NCBI GenBank assembly: GCA_017621295.1
Contig: JAGATI010000138.1
Span: 1-7,701, forward strand
Length of the DNA: 7,701 nucleotides
Origin: Clostridia bacterium
GTDB taxonomy: Bacteria > Bacillota_A > Clostridia > TANB77 > CAG-508
Reading direction: 5' to 3'
Positions 1 through 5,713 of the stretch are shown in pieces (the first letter of the stretch is position 1; each line of letters starts with the position of its first letter). Below the pieces are notes generated by a model. It made no database searches and was not told the origin of the DNA. It was given only the letters and a program-made list of their open reading frames with translations. The position numbers and the translations under genes are program-made.

Positions 1-1
1 T

Positions 2-1057
2 ATGAATAAAATAAAAGTAGGAGTTATATTTGGAGGTATGTCTACAGAACATGATGTATCTAATGTATCTGGGACATCAGTAATTCAAAATTTAAATAGA
101 GAAAAATATGAAATTTATCCTATATATATATCAAAAGATGGAAAGTGGTTTAATTATATAAAGTCAGTAGAAGAAATAAAGATTTTGCAAATAGGAGAAG
201 AACCACAAGAATTAGATGAGATTAAAAATCCATTAGACTTTTTAAAAAAATTAGATGTTATATTTCCAGTATTACATGGACTATATGGAGAAGATGGAAC
301 AATTCAAGGATTATTTGAATTAATAAATGTTCCATATGTTGGATGTAAGTTACTTGGAGCTTGTAACTCTATGGATAAAGTATATACAAAAATAATATTA
401 GATAAAGCAAAAATAAGACAAGTAAAATATGTATATATAAGAAAAAACAAAGATGCTTATATTTATGTTGATGAAGAATTTAATGAAACTACATTATCAT
501 TAAATGAAATCTCAGAAAAAATAAGTAAAAAAATCGATTTTCCAGTATTCGTAAAACCATCAAATTCTGGTTCGTCTGTAGGTATAAAAAAAGCAAGTAA
601 TATAGATGAATTAAAAAAAGCAATTGAATTTGCGAGTAAATATGATGCTAAAATTTTAATTGAGCAAGGAATAGATGCAAGAGAATTAGAATGTGGTATA
701 CTTGGAAACGAAGATGTAGCAGCATCTTGTGTAGGAGAAATATTGCCAGCAGAGGAATTTTACTCTTATGATGCAAAATATAAAAATGACGATTCTAGAG
801 TAGTAATACCAGCTAACATTACTCAAAAACAAGCAAATGAAATAAGACACACAGCAATGAAAGCATTTAAAGCACTAAATGCAAAAGGACTTTCTAGAGT
901 TGACTTTTTTATAGATAGAAAAACAAAAGAGATATACTTAAATGAAATAAACACAATGCCAGGATTTACAGAAATTAGTATGTATCCTAAATTGTGGGAG
1001 GAATCTGGCATTAGTTATGGTGAGTTATTAGATAAATTAATAAGTTTGGCTATGTAA
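2..1057 (+). CDS. ddl: D-alanine--D-alanine ligase (ATP-grasp)
   Basis: This 351-residue cytoplasmic enzyme joins two D-alanines using ATP, making the dipeptide that ends the peptidoglycan stem peptide. The N-terminal FGGMSTEHDVS segment (residues 10-20) is the family signature, with Glu16 matching the substrate-binding Glu of E. coli DdlB. KPSNSGSSVG (185-194) is the ATP-grasp lysine and serine loop. The omega-loop has DAKY (Lys259, Tyr260): the Tyr is the residue that VanA-type D-lactate ligases replace with His, so D-Ala specificity is the likely reading. Asp301, Glu315 and Asn317 (EINTMPG) are the expected magnesium ligands. The length is normal for Gram-positive Ddl. The ATG lies one base inside the window, so its promoter and ribosome binding site cannot be seen, but the protein begins right at the conserved KVGVIFGG strand, which supports this start. 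The gene appears intact and is followed by its own terminator. Confidence 0.96.
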   Translation: MNKIKVGVIFGGMSTEHDVSNVSGTSVIQNLNREKYEIYPIYISKDGKWFNYIKSVEEIKILQIGEEPQELDEIKNPLDFLKKLDVIFPVLHGLYGEDGTIQGLFELINVPYVGCKLLGACNSMDKVYTKIILDKAKIRQVKYVYIRKNKDAYIYVDEEFNETTLSLNEISEKISKKIDFPVFVKPSNSGSSVGIKKASNIDELKKAIEFASKYDAKILIEQGIDARELECGILGNEDVAASCVGEILPAEEFYSYDAKYKNDDSRVVIPANITQKQANEIRHTAMKAFKALNAKGLSRVDFFIDRKTKEIYLNEINTMPGFTEISMYPKLWEESGISYGELLDKLISLAM

Positions 1058-1085
1058 ACTAAAAATATATATTAAATGAATATTT

Positions 1086-1126
1086 AAGCATAAAGGATGT
1101 GTATTTGTACATGTCTTTTATGTTTT
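1086..1126 (+). terminator. Rho-independent terminator after ddl
   Basis: The arms at 1086-1103 and 1108-1125 pair over about 18 positions with several G:U pairs and a four-base loop (TTTG at 1104-1107). The core is CATAAAGGATGTGTA against TACATGTCTTTTATG. A short T run at 1123-1126 follows. The hairpin lies about 30 bases after the ddl stop. It is AT-rich, so it is weaker than a textbook terminator, but its position and shape fit. Confidence 0.65.
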
Positions 1127-1192
1127 AAATATGTAAAAATGTAAATATATTACTAGTTAATAGTGTTATCAGAATACTATACAATATTAGAG

Positions 1193-1266
1193 TATAAACC
1201 TATACAAAAGAGGTTACTAGATAATATTTTAAACCATCTATTATCTAGTAGTAACATCTAGTAACC
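1193..1266. repeat. Inverted-repeat region upstream of the dnaJ-like promoter
   Basis: GGTTACTAGAT (1212-1222) has a perfect 11-base inverted partner at 1256-1266. An overlapping stretch, CTAGATAATA (1217-1226), has a perfect 10-base partner at 1239-1248, so two mutually exclusive hairpins can form. A TAACAT at 1252-1257 lies 38 bases before the -35 box of the next promoter. The same hexamer is found at nearly the same distance in the two other promoter regions of the window. TATAAA at 1193 lies 59 bases before TAACAT, as it does in the second region. The region may be a regulator-binding site or a short intergenic repeat; no known motif (for example CIRCE) is recognised. The rest of 1058-1355 shows no gene. 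Confidence 0.5.
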
Positions 1267-1295
1267 CTAAAGAGCTTATTAATAAATATTTCCCA

Positions 1296-1324
1296 TTGAA
1301 CAGACAAAAAAAGTATGTTATAAT
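1296..1324 (+). promoter_or_regulatory. Sigma-A promoter of the dnaJ-like gene
   Basis: TTGAAC (1296-1301) is followed by a 17-base spacer and a perfect TATAAT (1319-1324), with TG one base ahead of the -10 (extended -10). Transcription should start near 1331, about 25 bases before the start codon at 1356. No CIRCE-type heat-shock operator (TTAGCACTC inverted repeat) is seen. Confidence 0.85.
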
Positions 1325-1355
1325 ACGTTTACCTTGGCATAAGGAGGATGTCTAA

Positions 1356-2255
1356 ATGATATTTAAGGATTATTATAAAATACTAGGATTAGATACATGT
1401 AAAGTTTCTATAGATGAAATAAAAATGGCATATAGGGAGCAAGCAAAGAAGTATCATCCAGATGTTAATATAGGAAATAAGAATGCAGAAGAAAGATTTA
1501 AAGATATAAATGAAGCATATAAAGTTTTATCTGAGATTTCCTCAAAGAAAAAATATGATAGAATGTGGAATTCTAATATTGGAAAGAAAAAAGTAAAATA
1601 TGAAGAAAGCAAAAGAGAAAAAGGTTCCATATTTAGTGATTTCTTTAATATGTTCTTTGGAATATCAAATTTTAATCAAAATGATATAGATGATAAAAAT
1701 AAAGGTAAAATTGCCATAAAAGGAGAGAATATAGAAACACAAATAGATGTATCTATTGAAGAAGCTTTTTATGGTTCTGAGAAAAAAATATCACTTAGAA
1801 CGACTGATGGAAAAATGAAAACTTTTGCAGTAAAAATTCCTTCAGGAATTAGAGATAATGAAAAGATACGTTTAATAGGACAAGGTAAAAAAGGAATAAA
1901 TGGTGGAAAAAATGGCGACTTATTCATAAAAATTAAAATAGAAGATGGCAAAAGATATAAATTAAGTGGATACAATATATATACAAATTTATTACTTACA
2001 CCATGGGAAGCAGCATTAGGAACGAAAGTTAAAGTTGATACTATAGATGAAGAACTTTCTGTATACATTCCAGAGGGAATCGAAAGTGGAGATTATGTAA
2101 CAGTTGAAGGTAAAGGATATAAAGATGGAAAAGGTGGCAGAGGAGATTTTATAATAGAAGCTAAAATTATGGTTCCAAAACAGATGACAGAAGAAGAAAA
2201 ATCATTGTTTAAGAAACTTAATGAAGTTTCCAAATTTAATCCAAGAAGAAAATAA
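1356..2255 (+). CDS. DnaJ-type co-chaperone without zinc finger (CbpA-like)
   Basis: This 299-residue protein has a J domain at about residues 5-70 with the Hsp70-stimulating HPD triad at 34-36 (KKYHPDVN). A linker follows, in which the usual Gly/Phe region is reduced to a Phe-rich stretch (about 90-105, FSDFFNMFFG). Two DnaJ C-terminal beta domains cover about 124-290, beginning near IETQIDVSIEEAFYG and ending with KIMVPKQMTEEEKSLFKKL. No CxxCxGxG repeats are present, so it is a class B or CbpA-like J-protein, expected to deliver clients to DnaK in the cytoplasm. The start is supported by AAGGAGG at 1341-1347, eight bases upstream of ATG, and by a clear promoter. It is apparently monocistronic and not next to dnaK or grpE here, so it is probably a secondary J-protein and not the main dnaJ. 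Family assignment is firm; its specific client is unknown. Confidence 0.92.
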   Translation: MIFKDYYKILGLDTCKVSIDEIKMAYREQAKKYHPDVNIGNKNAEERFKDINEAYKVLSEISSKKKYDRMWNSNIGKKKVKYEESKREKGSIFSDFFNMFFGISNFNQNDIDDKNKGKIAIKGENIETQIDVSIEEAFYGSEKKISLRTTDGKMKTFAVKIPSGIRDNEKIRLIGQGKKGINGGKNGDLFIKIKIEDGKRYKLSGYNIYTNLLLTPWEAALGTKVKVDTIDEELSVYIPEGIESGDYVTVEGKGYKDGKGGRGDFIIEAKIMVPKQMTEEEKSLFKKLNEVSKFNPRRK

Positions 2256-2269
2256 AATTATGAAAAAAT

Positions 2270-2336
2270 ATATAAATACACAGGTTACACACTAATTTTA
2301 TATACAATTTCAAAATTAATGCCAACAAGTAACATC
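2270..2336. repeat. Intergenic element with GTTAC/GTAAC arms before the second promoter
   Basis: AGGTTAC (2282-2288) and AGTAACATC (2328-2336) both recur in the region before the dnaJ-like gene, as 1211-1217 and 1250-1258. Their outer five bases form an inverted repeat. Inside, TAATTTT and AAAATTA can pair. The 14-mer ATATAAATACACAG at 2270-2283 is repeated exactly at 5556-5569 before the nuclease gene. TAACAT (2330-2335) lies 37 bases before the -35 box. No convincing terminator for the dnaJ-like gene was seen between 2256 and 2345. Confidence 0.45.
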
Positions 2337-2372
2337 AAATAAAAGTTGACATAAGAAATGTAGCCAGAAATA

Positions 2373-2401
2373 TTGACATTCTAGCAAAAAAGAATTATAA
2401 T
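2373..2401 (+). promoter_or_regulatory. Perfect-consensus sigma-A promoter of the coupling-protein operon
   Basis: TTGACA (2373-2378), a 17-base spacer and TATAAT (2396-2401) match the consensus at every position, with an expected start near 2408. A second TTGACAT copy lies 27 bases upstream (2346-2352), but its -10 candidate is poor. The quality of the promoter suggests strong basal expression of the three genes downstream unless a repressor acts. Confidence 0.88.
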
Positions 2402-2414
2402 AAATTTATTGATG

Positions 2415-2461
2415 TATGAATGAAAACAAAAGATAAACTATGAGACATAAAAACATTCATA
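2415..2461 (+). promoter_or_regulatory. Possible leader hairpin next to the ribosome binding site
   Basis: TATGAATG (2415-2422) and CATTCATA (2454-2461) are perfect eight-base inverted repeats separated by 31 bases. They lie in the predicted 5' leader, and the 3' arm ends just before the GAGGGGTG ribosome binding site (2465-2472). The hairpin could modulate access to the site. With a long loop and AT-rich arms, chance is quite possible. Confidence 0.25.
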
Positions 2462-2478
2462 GAAGAGGGGTGTATAGT

Positions 2479-3003
2479 ATGGAAAGCTTACATGGTAAGC
2501 ACTTTAGTATAACAGATCCAAAAGATGTAAACACAGTTATATATCAAATAAACAAAACAGAAAAAGAATTTTTAGAGAATTCTCCTAAATTTACAGTAGA
2601 AAGGCTAGATTACATAGAGGAATTAAGAGGAGATAATAAAAAGAAAACATTTTTTGTTGATAATCCTTTAGAAGAGGGAAATCAATTAGTTATATTATCT
2701 TTTGCAAAAGAAAAAGTAGTAGTTAATATGGGATTATTAGATGGGGATAAAGTTAAAATTAGTAAAAAACCAGTACCAATTAAATTTGATACATTATATA
2801 CAGAAAACGAATCAGACTATAAAGAATTTAAATATACACCAAATTTAAAAAGACCAATATCTATTATCGACCCAGAAACTACAGAAGAGATAAAACCAGT
2901 ATTATTTTTTGACAAAGAAACTAATGAAGTCAAAGGAAAGTGTAAGCTAAAACCTTATAAATCATATTTTGCCTTTGAAATAAGAGAAGATAAGAAAGAT
3001 TAA
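2479..3003 (+). CDS. Unrecognised 174-residue charged protein, first gene of the coupling-protein operon
   Basis: I do not recognise this family. The chosen start is ATG 2479 (MESLHGKHFSI), because GAGGGGTG lies eight bases upstream. An in-frame ATG at 2440 would add 13 residues but has no ribosome binding site. The protein is rich in Lys, Glu and Asp and has no signal peptide or membrane segment, so it is probably cytoplasmic. Alternating hydrophobic stretches (QLVILSFAKEKVVVNMGLL, ISIIDPETTEEIKPVLFFD, SYFAFEIRED) suggest a mainly beta fold. No catalytic motif or cysteine pair stands out; the one visible Cys is near the C-terminus (KGKCKLK). The next gene begins 15 bases after the stop, and the coupling ATPase follows, so a role with that ATPase (adaptor, substrate or chaperone) is an inference from context only. 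Confidence 0.8.
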   Translation: MESLHGKHFSITDPKDVNTVIYQINKTEKEFLENSPKFTVERLDYIEELRGDNKKKTFFVDNPLEEGNQLVILSFAKEKVVVNMGLLDGDKVKISKKPVPIKFDTLYTENESDYKEFKYTPNLKRPISIIDPETTEEIKPVLFFDKETNEVKGKCKLKPYKSYFAFEIREDKKD

Positions 3004-3018
3004 AAGGAGAGAGGATGT

Positions 3019-3357
3019 ATGGCAGGTAAAGAACCTAACCAAAATAATAATTATTATCTTGTAGGAGGTCCAATTAGTGTAAATACAAAAACTAAAAGTA
3101 TAGATATGCCACCTAAAAATTCAAAAAATTGCAAAAATGCAACTATAGCTTTACAAGAAGGAATGTGTATGACTATAAGTGCAGCTGATAATATAGTTAT
3201 TAAAGATAAAAATGGAGTAGTTATTACACGTAGAGATGGAATAGATGGACAAGGTAAAATATTAACAGCTAGAGAAAATAAAAAAGCAAAAACTACAAGA
3301 GCATCTTCAAATAAGACTGCAAGAGGACAACAAAGCAGTTCATATGATAGAGGATAA
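3019..3357 (+). CDS. Unrecognised 112-residue protein with basic, low-complexity tail
   Basis: I do not recognise this family. AAGGAGAG at about 3004-3011 lies eight bases ahead of the ATG, and the gene follows its upstream neighbour after 15 bases, so translation is well supported. After a polar Asn-rich N-terminus (residues 1-12), a compact, probably beta-rich core runs from about 13 to 80. It includes YYLVGGPISVNT, ISAADNIVIKDKNGVVITRRDG and two Cys (in NCKN and GMCM). Residues about 84-112 are a Lys/Arg/Ser/Thr-rich disordered tail. There is no membrane segment or signal peptide. The basic tail could bind nucleic acid, or the strongly acidic tail of the coupling ATPase encoded next; both are inference. 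The ATPase gene begins 31 bases after the stop with its own ribosome binding site. Confidence 0.78.
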   Translation: MAGKEPNQNNNYYLVGGPISVNTKTKSIDMPPKNSKNCKNATIALQEGMCMTISAADNIVIKDKNGVVITRRDGIDGQGKILTARENKKAKTTRASSNKTARGQQSSSYDRG

Positions 3358-3388
3358 ATTTAATTAACTAAAGAGAAGGTGAGTTTTT

Positions 3389-3868
3389 ATGGGCTATAAA
3401 ATGAATAAAGTAGGTAAAAACTTTAAAAAAAATTTAATAATATTTATAATAGTATGGTGTATATTAACCATACTATTTGTTGCGCCTGTTTCATTTGCAA
3501 TAAAAGAAGCAACAGTAAATGGTGCATTTCAAATGCCTATTTTTATTGAAAGTGTAGTACCAGCGATAATAAGTTTTACTTCTATTTTTAAGGTGCTATC
3601 AGCAGAATATATAGGTACATTTTTTAACACAGTGTTATTTTTTACCGCAGGATTTGTAATAGTAGTTATAATAGGACTTGCTAAATCAGCACCTAAAAAT
3701 GAGTATTCAGATATAGAACATGGTTCAAGTGATTGGAGTGAAAATGGAGAGCAATATAAAATTTTAAGTAAAAATAAAGGTTTAATACTTGCTCAAAAGA
3801 ATTATTTACCTCTTGGGAAAAGAGGCAATCTTAATGTTTTGATTGTAGGACGGATCGGGTTCTGGTAA
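3389..3868 (+). CDS. VirD4/TraG-type coupling protein, N-terminal fragment (frameshifted)
   Basis: This fragment carries the membrane anchor of a type IV coupling protein. Segments of about residues 16-38 and 78-98 are hydrophobic helices, joined by a loop of about 40 residues. They are followed by the HGSSDW motif (111-116) typical of clostridial VirD4-like proteins, and by LGKRGNLNVLIVG leading into the ATP-binding loop. The start is backed by AAGGTGAG at 3376-3383. The true coding frame is kept only through Gly154 (GGA at 3848-3850). The last six codons (RIGFW and stop) are out of frame, and the Walker A motif continues in another frame from 3852. Without the break, the protein would be about 664 residues, a normal length for the family. 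As written, this fragment alone has no ATPase domain and could not act as a translocation motor. Confidence 0.88.
   Translation: MGYKMNKVGKNFKKNLIIFIIVWCILTILFVAPVSFAIKEATVNGAFQMPIFIESVVPAIISFTSIFKVLSAEYIGTFFNTVLFFTAGFVIVVIIGLAKSAPKNEYSDIEHGSSDWSENGEQYKILSKNKGLILAQKNYLPLGKRGNLNVLIVGRIGFW
3842..3868 (+). other. Single-base frameshift inside the Walker A motif of the coupling protein
   Basis: The upstream frame reads ATT GTA GGA, then CGG ATC and on to a TAA at 3866-3868. Dropping one base (best placed at C3851) gives Val-Gly-Gly-Ser-Gly-Ser-Gly-Lys-Ser-Thr, a perfect family Walker A with Lys160. The frame then stays open to 5384. There is no homopolymer or slippery heptamer at the spot. An assembly error or a recent one-base insertion is therefore more likely than programmed shifting. 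Confidence 0.9.
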
Positions 3869-5384
3869 ATCTACTTCATATTCGATTCCAAATGCTTTTC
3901 AAATGTTAGGTTCATATGTTTTTACAGATCCAAAAGGAGAATTATATGATAAAACAGCAGGATACTTAAAAAAGAATGGATATGATATAAAAGTATTAAA
4001 TTTAGTGAATCCGGAAAATAGTGATGGATACAATCCTTTAGCACATATTAATAATGAAATAGATGTTGATGTTATTGCAAATACAATAATAAGAGGACAA
4101 AAATCTGAAGGTGGAGGAAATTCGGACCCATATTGGGATAATATGTCTGAAATGTTACTAAAAGCATTAATATATTATTTAATAAGTAGAGGAGTAAGAG
4201 AAGAAGAAAACTTAGTAAGCTGTGCAGAAATGGTTAGAGCTGCAAACACTAGTGGTGGAAGTAATATGTTAACAGAATTAATGAATGATTTACCAGCAGA
4301 TCATCCAGCAAGAATAAACTACAAATCTATAGAAGTTGTTGCTGCGTCAGAAAAAACTTTTAGTAATGTTTTGAGTTCACTTCAATCAAAACTTGGTAAA
4401 TTTGACTCTAAAGAAATTTCTGAAGTTACTTCGACAGATACAATAGATTTTGAAAATATAGGAAATAAAAAAACAGCAGTATATGTTATTTCATCAGATA
4501 CACATACAGCATATGACTTTTTACTTACAATATTCTTTGCACAAATGATACAACAATTATATGACCATGCTGATAAAAATGGAGGAAAACTAAAAATACC
4601 AGTATTCTTCATATTAGATGAGTTTGCAAATATTGGAAAGATACCAGATTTTGATAAAAAAATATCAACATCTAGAAGTAGAGGAATATCATTTAGTGTT
4701 ATTTTACAAAACTTAGATCAATTAGAGGCTGTATATGAAAAATCTCATGAAACTATTATGGGTAACTGTGATACTCATGTATTCTTAGGAAGTAACTCGT
4801 TTAAAACGGTAGAGTATTTTTCAAAAGCTTTAGGCGAAAAAACAATTTCTAGAGATAGTAAATCAGTTAATAGAGATAAAAATGATAAAAAGCAAGGTTA
4901 TAGTACATCTGACCAGGTAATGGGAAGAGCATTAATGACACCAGATGAATTAAGAAGAATGGATAATGACTTATGTATTATTTTTGAAAAAGGTTTGAAA
5001 CCAGTAAAATGTAGAAAATTTTATTATTTTGAATCACCTATGATAAAGAAGTTACAAGAATATACACTAGATCATAATGATTTTGATTCTGGAAATAGAG
5101 GGGTATGGAGAAAATTTAATCCATATAATCCATATACAGATAATGAGAAACAACCTGATTTAAAAGTAGATTCTTTAGATGATTTATTTGATGATGATAA
5201 AGAGGATGAAAAAAAGAATAAAATAGATTCTGTAGATAAAAAGCAAGATACTATAGATGACGTATTTAATGATAATATAGATGCACCAGAATTACCTCAA
5301 GATGATGAATTTTCAGAGGATATACAAAAACAGTTAGAGGCAAAATTTGATGAATTGTTTGGACCTTTAGATGATGAAGATTAA
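3852..5384 (+). CDS. VirD4/TraG-type coupling protein, ATPase part (frameshifted)
   Basis: This is the cytoplasmic RecA-like motor of the type IV coupling protein, which in conjugation uses ATP to pass DNA-protein substrates to the secretion channel. Numbering follows the repaired 664-residue protein. Walker A is residues 154-162, then TDPKGELYDKTAGYL. An all-alpha insert follows (around YLISRGVREEENLVSCAEM). The Walker B is FFILDEFANIG with Asp410 and Glu411, and SRSRGISFSVILQNLDQL holds the sensor Gln440. ATG 3903 has no ribosome binding site, so this piece is probably not translated independently and belongs to the upstream fragment. The last 78 residues (from about 587) hold 30 Asp/Glu and three similar short motifs (DSLDDLFDDD, DTIDDVFNDN, KFDELFGPLDDED). 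Catalytic residues look intact. No other transfer gene is adjacent. Confidence 0.93.
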   Translation, partial: GSGSGKSTSYSIPNAFQMLGSYVFTDPKGELYDKTAGYLKKNGYDIKVLNLVNPENSDGYNPLAHINNEIDVDVIANTIIRGQKSEGGGNSDPYWDNMSEMLLKALIYYLISRGVREEENLVSCAEMVRAANTSGGSNMLTELMNDLPADHPARINYKSIEVVAASEKTFSNVLSSLQSKLGKFDSKEISEVTSTDTIDFENIGNKKTAVYVISSDTHTAYDFLLTIFFAQMIQQLYDHADKNGGKLKIPVFFILDEFANIGKIPDFDKKISTSRSRGISFSVILQNLDQLEAVYEKSHETIMGNCDTHVFLGSNSFKTVEYFSKALGEKTISRDSKSVNRDKNDKKQGYSTSDQVMGRALMTPDELRRMDNDLCIIFEKGLKPVKCRKFYYFESPMIKKLQEYTLDHNDFDSGNRGVWRKFNPYNPYTDNEKQPDLKVDSLDDLFDDDKEDEKKNKIDSVDKKQDTIDDVFNDNIDAPELPQDDEFSEDIQKQLEAKFDELFGPLDDED

Positions 5385-5423
5385 TAAATATTGTGATTAA
5401 GAATATTAGAATTAAAAAAGTAT

Positions 5424-5467
5424 AAAAAATGATTAGTTAAATATAGATTTTAATTAATCATTTTTTT
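5424..5467 (+). terminator. Rho-independent terminator after the coupling-protein operon
   Basis: The arms at 5424-5441 and 5449-5466 form an 18-base stem with one G:U pair and a seven-base loop (5442-5448). The 3' arm runs into seven Ts (5461-5467). It lies 39 bases after the stop codon. The run of As on the other side makes it plausible in both directions, but the next gene downstream is also on the + strand. Confidence 0.85.
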
Positions 5468-5525
5468 GGTATGTAGTAAAAGTTAGTGGTGTTTAATTGT
5501 TTTAATATTTAAATGGAATAGAAAC

Positions 5526-5614
5526 GTTACTAGTCAGCCTTGATTTTAAAATTGGATATAAATACACAGCCTACTACTCTACTGTTTTAGTTATTTTAGA
5601 CTGACTGATAACAT
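5526..5614. repeat. Long inverted repeat upstream of the nuclease promoter
   Basis: GTTACTAGTCAG (5526-5537) pairs with CTGACTGATAAC (5601-5612) over 12 positions, with one mismatch and one G:T. The 63-base interior includes ATATAAATACACAG (5556-5569), an exact copy of 2270-2283. TAACAT (5609-5614) ends 37 bases before the -35 box, as in the second promoter region. The rest of the 329-base gap (5385-5713) holds the terminator and the promoter; no gene, tRNA or insertion sequence is seen in it. Confidence 0.45.
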
Positions 5615-5651
5615 ATAAACTCTAAACTTAAAACAAATGTTCAAAAATATA

Positions 5652-5680
5652 TTGACTGATGGATGGTGGTATGATATAAA
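5652..5680 (+). promoter_or_regulatory. Sigma-A promoter of the nuclease-ATPase operon
   Basis: TTGACT (5652-5657), a 17-base spacer and TATAAA (5675-5680), with TG one base before the -10, form a good extended -10 promoter. The predicted start is near 5687, about 27 bases before the start codon. The 5635-5640 AAATGT upstream sits 17 bases from the -35 start, the same offset as in the second promoter. Confidence 0.8.
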
Positions 5681-5713
5681 AATATATATAAAATTGAAAG
5701 GAAAATATAATTT

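Noticed and set aside
823..1011. Minus-strand open frame inside ddl, and similar ones at 1769-2068, 4382-4612 and 6989-7267
   Set aside because: Each is fully inside a well-supported + strand gene, lacks a ribosome binding site and has no recognisable protein features.
1193..1324. T-box or other known riboswitch, or a CIRCE heat-shock operator, before the dnaJ-like gene
   Set aside because: The structured part lies upstream of the promoter, no T-box sequence is present, and the CIRCE consensus is absent.
2271..2276. TATAAA at 2271, 1193 and 5557 as -10 boxes of small RNAs starting at the GTTAC arms
   Set aside because: No acceptable -35 hexamer is found at 16-18 bases upstream in any of the three cases.
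2270..2283. The 14-mer ATATAAATACACAG repeated at 5556 as stand-alone evidence of a repeat
   Set aside because: In DNA this AT-rich, a shared 14-mer within 7.7 kb is expected about once or twice by chance; it counts only together with the position-matched TAACAT and AAATGT.
2346..2374. Second promoter from the upstream TTGACA at 2346
   Set aside because: At 17 bases spacing, the -10 would be AATATT, a poor match, and it would overlap the perfect promoter at 2373.
2440..2478. Thirteen-residue N-terminal extension from ATG 2440
   Set aside because: No ribosome binding site precedes 2440, while ATG 2479 has GAGGGGTG at the right distance.
3842..3868. Programmed ribosomal frameshift in the coupling protein
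   Set aside because: No slippery heptamer, homopolymer or internal Shine-Dalgarno is seen, and programmed shifting is not known for this family.
2479..5384. Complete integrative conjugative element
   Set aside because: Only a coupling protein is present; no relaxase, VirB4, VirB6, integrase or att-like direct repeats are seen.
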